This document shows, piece by piece, positions 61,352 to 64,000 of a stretch of DNA of 64,000 bases. Under the pieces are notes generated by a model. It was not told the origin of the DNA. It saw nothing but the letters and a program-made list of their open reading frames with translations, and did not search any database. Origin of the DNA: Bacteroidota bacterium (lineage in GTDB: Bacteria; Bacteroidota; Bacteroidia; Chitinophagales; Chitinophagaceae); NCBI GenBank assembly GCA_018266575.1, contig JAFEAE010000023.1, forward strand, positions 310,001-374,000. Reading direction: 5' to 3'. Both the position numbers and the translations under genes were made by a program. Each line of letters opens with the position of its first letter. The first letter of the stretch is position 1.

Positions 61352-62527
61352 TTATGCAGCGTTTATTTTTTCCATTACCTGCATTATTGAATCAATAATT
61401 GACTCAAGAGAATAATTGTTGATTATTCTTTTTGATTCACCCCCAATATACGATGTTAGCTCAGTATCATTGCTCAGCTTCTCAATAAAAATACAGCACT
61501 TGTCTACATCATTGGTATTGAAAACAATTCCATTTTTATTTTCCTGCACCAGGTCTATGGCACACCCTGCCTTATCAGAGACCATAACAGGTTTACCACA
61601 AGCCATTGCTTCGTTCACTGAAAGCCCCCATGTTTCGCCTGGCCCTTTTGAAGGCAATATAAAAATATTGCCAAGTCTATAAACCACGGGCATATTTTGC
61701 TGGTTCTGAAAATCGAGGAAAAAAAATCTCTTGTTTGAAGACAATTCCTTCTTAAGGATATCTTCAAGCTCTCCATTTCCTACAAATAAAAATTTTATTT
61801 TTTGATTTTTCAATCTTTCTGAAAGCCGCAATAAGAAAAACGGATTTTTCTTTTCTTCTAATTTCCCTGCAAAAAGCACAACGAAGTCATCTTTTGATAA
61901 GCCTATTTCATTTTTCCAGGTTAGTGATTTTTCCAAAAAAATATTTTTTTCATCTGAAAATCTGTTATTATCAATTGCATGTGGCGTATAATATAACCGG
62001 TCATCCTTCACTCCATGTACCTGGAAATATTTTTTATTTTGTTTCCCAACATACAAAGCAAAGTCTATATGTTTAAAAACCCATCTCAAAAAAAAACGTC
62101 TTAGTATTTTTTTTACTCCCGGTTTTTCATCAATCAATGTAGAATCGCCACGAAAAAGAACAGGTATTTTTTTGTGGAAATACCTCATGCATTTTAAATG
62201 GCTATAAAAATTCCAGCCGAAAATAAGAATACAATCCGGTTGCCATCGTTCAATCTCATTATTCAAAGACGGGTTAATAATTCCCCGGAAATGATGCGTG
62301 CCTGGATTTGAAGAAATGTTTTCAACAAATAAATAATCATAACCGTCTAATAATGGAATATCCCATGAAATATTTTTTTTGAACCCCGGATCATATTTTA
62401 TTCCTTTTTCTGCCTGGCTCCATGTATAAAATACTTTCAGCCTGATTGAATCATTTTGTGCAAGCAGCCTGAACCAAGGAGCATTGTATTGTATTGGATG
62501 CGTTGATATGATTGCAAGTTTGTTCAA
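61352..62527 (-). CDS. Family 4 glycosyltransferase
   Basis: 391 residues with TTG start (62525-62527); there is no ATG in frame before residue 40. GT-B fold: ISTHPIQYNAPWFRLLAQ, VVLFAGKLEEKKNPFFLLRL and GPGETWGLSVNEAMACGKPVMVS with EX7E. It transfers a sugar to the repeat unit. It lies between an acyltransferase gene and the polymerase with gaps of 3 and 5 bp. Confidence 0.9.
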   Translation of the reverse strand: MNKLAIISTHPIQYNAPWFRLLAQNDSIRLKVFYTWSQAEKGIKYDPGFKKNISWDIPLLDGYDYLFVENISSNPGTHHFRGIINPSLNNEIERWQPDCILIFGWNFYSHLKCMRYFHKKIPVLFRGDSTLIDEKPGVKKILRRFFLRWVFKHIDFALYVGKQNKKYFQVHGVKDDRLYYTPHAIDNNRFSDEKNIFLEKSLTWKNEIGLSKDDFVVLFAGKLEEKKNPFFLLRLSERLKNQKIKFLFVGNGELEDILKKELSSNKRFFFLDFQNQQNMPVVYRLGNIFILPSKGPGETWGLSVNEAMACGKPVMVSDKAGCAIDLVQENKNGIVFNTNDVDKCCIFIEKLSNDTELTSYIGGESKRIINNYSLESIIDSIMQVMEKINAA

Positions 62528-62530
62528 GAA

Positions 62531-63598
62531 CTATTTTCTTTTAAAATAAAATGCCTCCAGCAGCCTATAACTCAAAAAACTAAAGGGCACAAGTATTATA
62601 AGTGTTGTTGCCAGCAATAATAATACACCGTAAATATTTGATGGAAAATACGCTTGCATTTGCCTGTATACGAGTGCCAGTATCAATGTGTGCCATAAAT
62701 AAAAGCTGTAAGAAATACGCCCGATGAAAACGAATATTTTGTTTCCGATAATTTTAAAAATTGCTGAATTATTAAGCGAGTTCAATATCATCCATGCAAA
62801 TCCAAAAGTCATTACCAGCGGGCCTATACTTTGAAAAATAAACCCCCATCTTCCTGCTTTTGCAACAAAAGCTGCAGTAAAAAGCATTTTTCCAAGATAA
62901 GCTATCAAAAGGCCTGTTACAATTCCGGTCTTTTTATTGATAATGCCTGTTTTAATAATATCGTTTTTAAAAAGAAAAGATATTAGTATGCCCCAGGCAA
63001 AATGTTCGAAGTTTGCAAAAAATGTATACTGCCACGAATCCCCGGGATATAATAAACCTTTGTAATGAAGAATGTTTAGGGCCTGCCCGATGAACAATAC
63101 AATCAATACCACCGTGTACACATTTCCCTTTCTGATAAAGAAAAACAACAAAGGCAAAACCATGTAAAATATCCACTCAGTAGAAAGTGACCAATAGATT
63201 GCATTAATTTCTGCATGAGGTATATAGGGCTGTATAAAAAGAAAATTTGCAATAATGGCAGGGAAAAAGTAACCGTTAAGTTTTTTCATTTGCAGCAATG
63301 CAAAAAGTATACAGGAAACGTAAAATGCGGGGGCAATCCGGATCCATCTTTTTTTCCAGAACTTCAGCGCTTCTGAAAATGAGTTGTTGCCTCTGCCATC
63401 AAGCACCAGGAAAAAACAAAACCCGCTAATCACGAAAAATAAATGAACCCCGTAACCCCACAGGTTCATCATTTTTAAAATATCTATCCCGAAAATAAAG
63501 CAGGAAGGGGTTTTTAGGGTACCGAGAATATGCCCGTATAACACACCCACTGCCGCTATTGCACGCCATCCATCTATACACTCTATTCGCTTAGTCAT
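62531..63598 (-). CDS. Acyltransferase-3 (OafA-like) membrane protein
   Basis: 355 residues, about ten TM helices. Catalytic His in DGWRAIAAVGVLYGHIL (family R/H motif), FFVISGFCFF, and RISYSFYLWHTLIL. It acetylates or otherwise acylates EPS sugars at the membrane. It overlaps the upstream partial gene by 8 bp. Confidence 0.9.
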   Translation of the reverse strand: MTKRIECIDGWRAIAAVGVLYGHILGTLKTPSCFIFGIDILKMMNLWGYGVHLFFVISGFCFFLVLDGRGNNSFSEALKFWKKRWIRIAPAFYVSCILFALLQMKKLNGYFFPAIIANFLFIQPYIPHAEINAIYWSLSTEWIFYMVLPLLFFFIRKGNVYTVVLIVLFIGQALNILHYKGLLYPGDSWQYTFFANFEHFAWGILISFLFKNDIIKTGIINKKTGIVTGLLIAYLGKMLFTAAFVAKAGRWGFIFQSIGPLVMTFGFAWMILNSLNNSAIFKIIGNKIFVFIGRISYSFYLWHTLILALVYRQMQAYFPSNIYGVLLLLATTLIILVPFSFLSYRLLEAFYFKRK

Positions 63599-64000
63599 TT
63601 TTATATTCCGAAAGTTTGCTTACAGGGGGCAATATAACGTGCGTGGGTTTTAACGGCAAAAAACCGTATTTGCTTTTGAATAATTTTTTACTCCGCAAAT
63701 ATTTTATCTTATCAAAAAAATATGACAATGTGATTTTTTCTTTGAAATAGCTATAATAAAATTTTTTCTTTGAAAGCTCGTTGATCAATTTCACAGAAAC
63801 AGTTTCTTTTATATTGACGAACTTATTTGGTACAATTAAGAACCGGTCAGACAGTGTAAATTTTTTTTCAACTGACATTTGACGTTTCAGGAAATGCACG
63901 TACGCAAAATTTTCTGTGAAAGTTTTATCCCCTGCAGTGTATATCCGCAGTAATTCTCCGTTTCGCCATAAAAAAACCTGGTTGCTATTTTTCCTATTTT
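63591..64000 (-). CDS. EPS-cluster protein, 5' end beyond the window
   Basis: The frame is open from the right edge (no stop between 63900 and 64000), so the true start lies outside. The visible C-terminal part has about 136 residues: NRKNSNQVFLWRNGELLRIY, then ENFAYVHFLKRQM, and a basic tail ending PVSKLSEYKND. A GTG at 63899 is internal, not a start. The FAYVHFLKRQM segment resembles the end of DUF6625-type glycosyltransferase-like proteins, from memory and with low certainty. It overlaps the acyltransferase gene by 8 bp. Confidence 0.65.
   Translation of the reverse strand, partial: NRKNSNQVFLWRNGELLRIYTAGDKTFTENFAYVHFLKRQMSVEKKFTLSDRFLIVPNKFVNIKETVSVKLINELSKKKFYYSYFKEKITLSYFFDKIKYLRSKKLFKSKYGFLPLKPTHVILPPVSKLSEYKND

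Noticed and set aside
63591..63899. Complete 102-residue gene starting at GTG 63899
   Set aside because: The frame stays open to the right edge of the window without a stop, so the GTG is internal and the gene is truncated by the window.
1..64000. CRISPR arrays, tRNA or rRNA genes, insertion sequences, prophage genes
   Set aside because: I looked for regular direct repeats with spacers, cloverleaf-like sequences, transposases and phage genes, and saw none. A tRNA scan could still find a missed gene.

Overview
The window is a chromosomal segment of a Bacteroidota bacterium, most likely in or near the Chitinophagaceae. The evidence is AT-rich DNA, weak or absent Shine-Dalgarno sites, several promoter candidates with the Bacteroidota -7 box TAnnTTTG, families typical of that phylum (DUF4783, DUF4337, POT peptide transporter, Bacteroidota-type ECF sigma modules), and a zeaxanthin-type carotenoid cluster. 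I saw no tRNA, rRNA, CRISPR array, insertion sequence or prophage gene. The assignment rests on gene content only.

Layout. 25-1701 (+) is a tight six-gene thiol/sulfur operon: two single-domain rhodaneses, three small DUF2892-like membrane proteins and an OsmC protein. The last gene (1528-1701) is only 57 codons. 3485-12086 (-) is an efflux locus: a small membrane protein, TolC-like outer-membrane factor, RND pump and lipoprotein adaptor, followed by an OmpR-type regulator and histidine kinase. A Usp-like gene follows at 2595-3380. 12197-13959 (+) is a DUF47/PiT phosphate uptake pair. 14048-17067 (+) holds rfbA, galE and a lone C-terminal transketolase subunit. 17146-19062 (+) is an ECF sigma factor, a membrane protein with four cytoplasmic VPxxYF repeats, and a Spy-like secreted protein. 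20481-26494 (-) is the rod-shape operon mreBCD-mrdA-rodA.

26787-45380 is mostly housekeeping: alpha/beta hydrolase, tryptophan 2,3-dioxygenase, purD, peptide transporter, a DUF1003-like protein, apaG, icd, SUI1, Fic, nadC, DUF4783, gpmI, uvrC and DUF4337. It also contains a second ECF sigma gene followed by an unusual protein with an inner-membrane helix and a C-terminal beta-barrel. 45377-51546 (-) is the carotenoid locus: a CarH-like B12/light-sensing MerR regulator, a third ECF sigma factor, crtI, crtB, idi, crtZ and crtY. These would convert GGPP to lycopene, beta-carotene and zeaxanthin; no crtE is present. 51631 to the right edge (-) is an exopolysaccharide cluster: PHP phosphatase, gmd, fcl, four glycosyltransferases, an acetyltransferase, an asparagine synthetase, a Wzy-like polymerase, an acyltransferase-3 protein, and a gene cut by the window edge.

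Most interesting signals. (1) The CarH-like protein keeps the W-x9-EH and ExHxxG motifs, but the residue after the Trp is Val, where Thermus CarH has His. (2) A short palindrome, TTGTTWAACAA-like, recurs in the three larger intergenic gaps of the crt locus. It is paired at 21-22 bp centre spacing upstream of the regulator gene and of the sigma gene, which suggests a shared operator. (3) A hairpin plus T-run lies directly before crtY. (4) Two sigma-linked membrane modules have unusual architectures. (5) A 57-codon gene ends the thiol operon. (6) A structured element lies between the efflux genes and their presumed two-component system.
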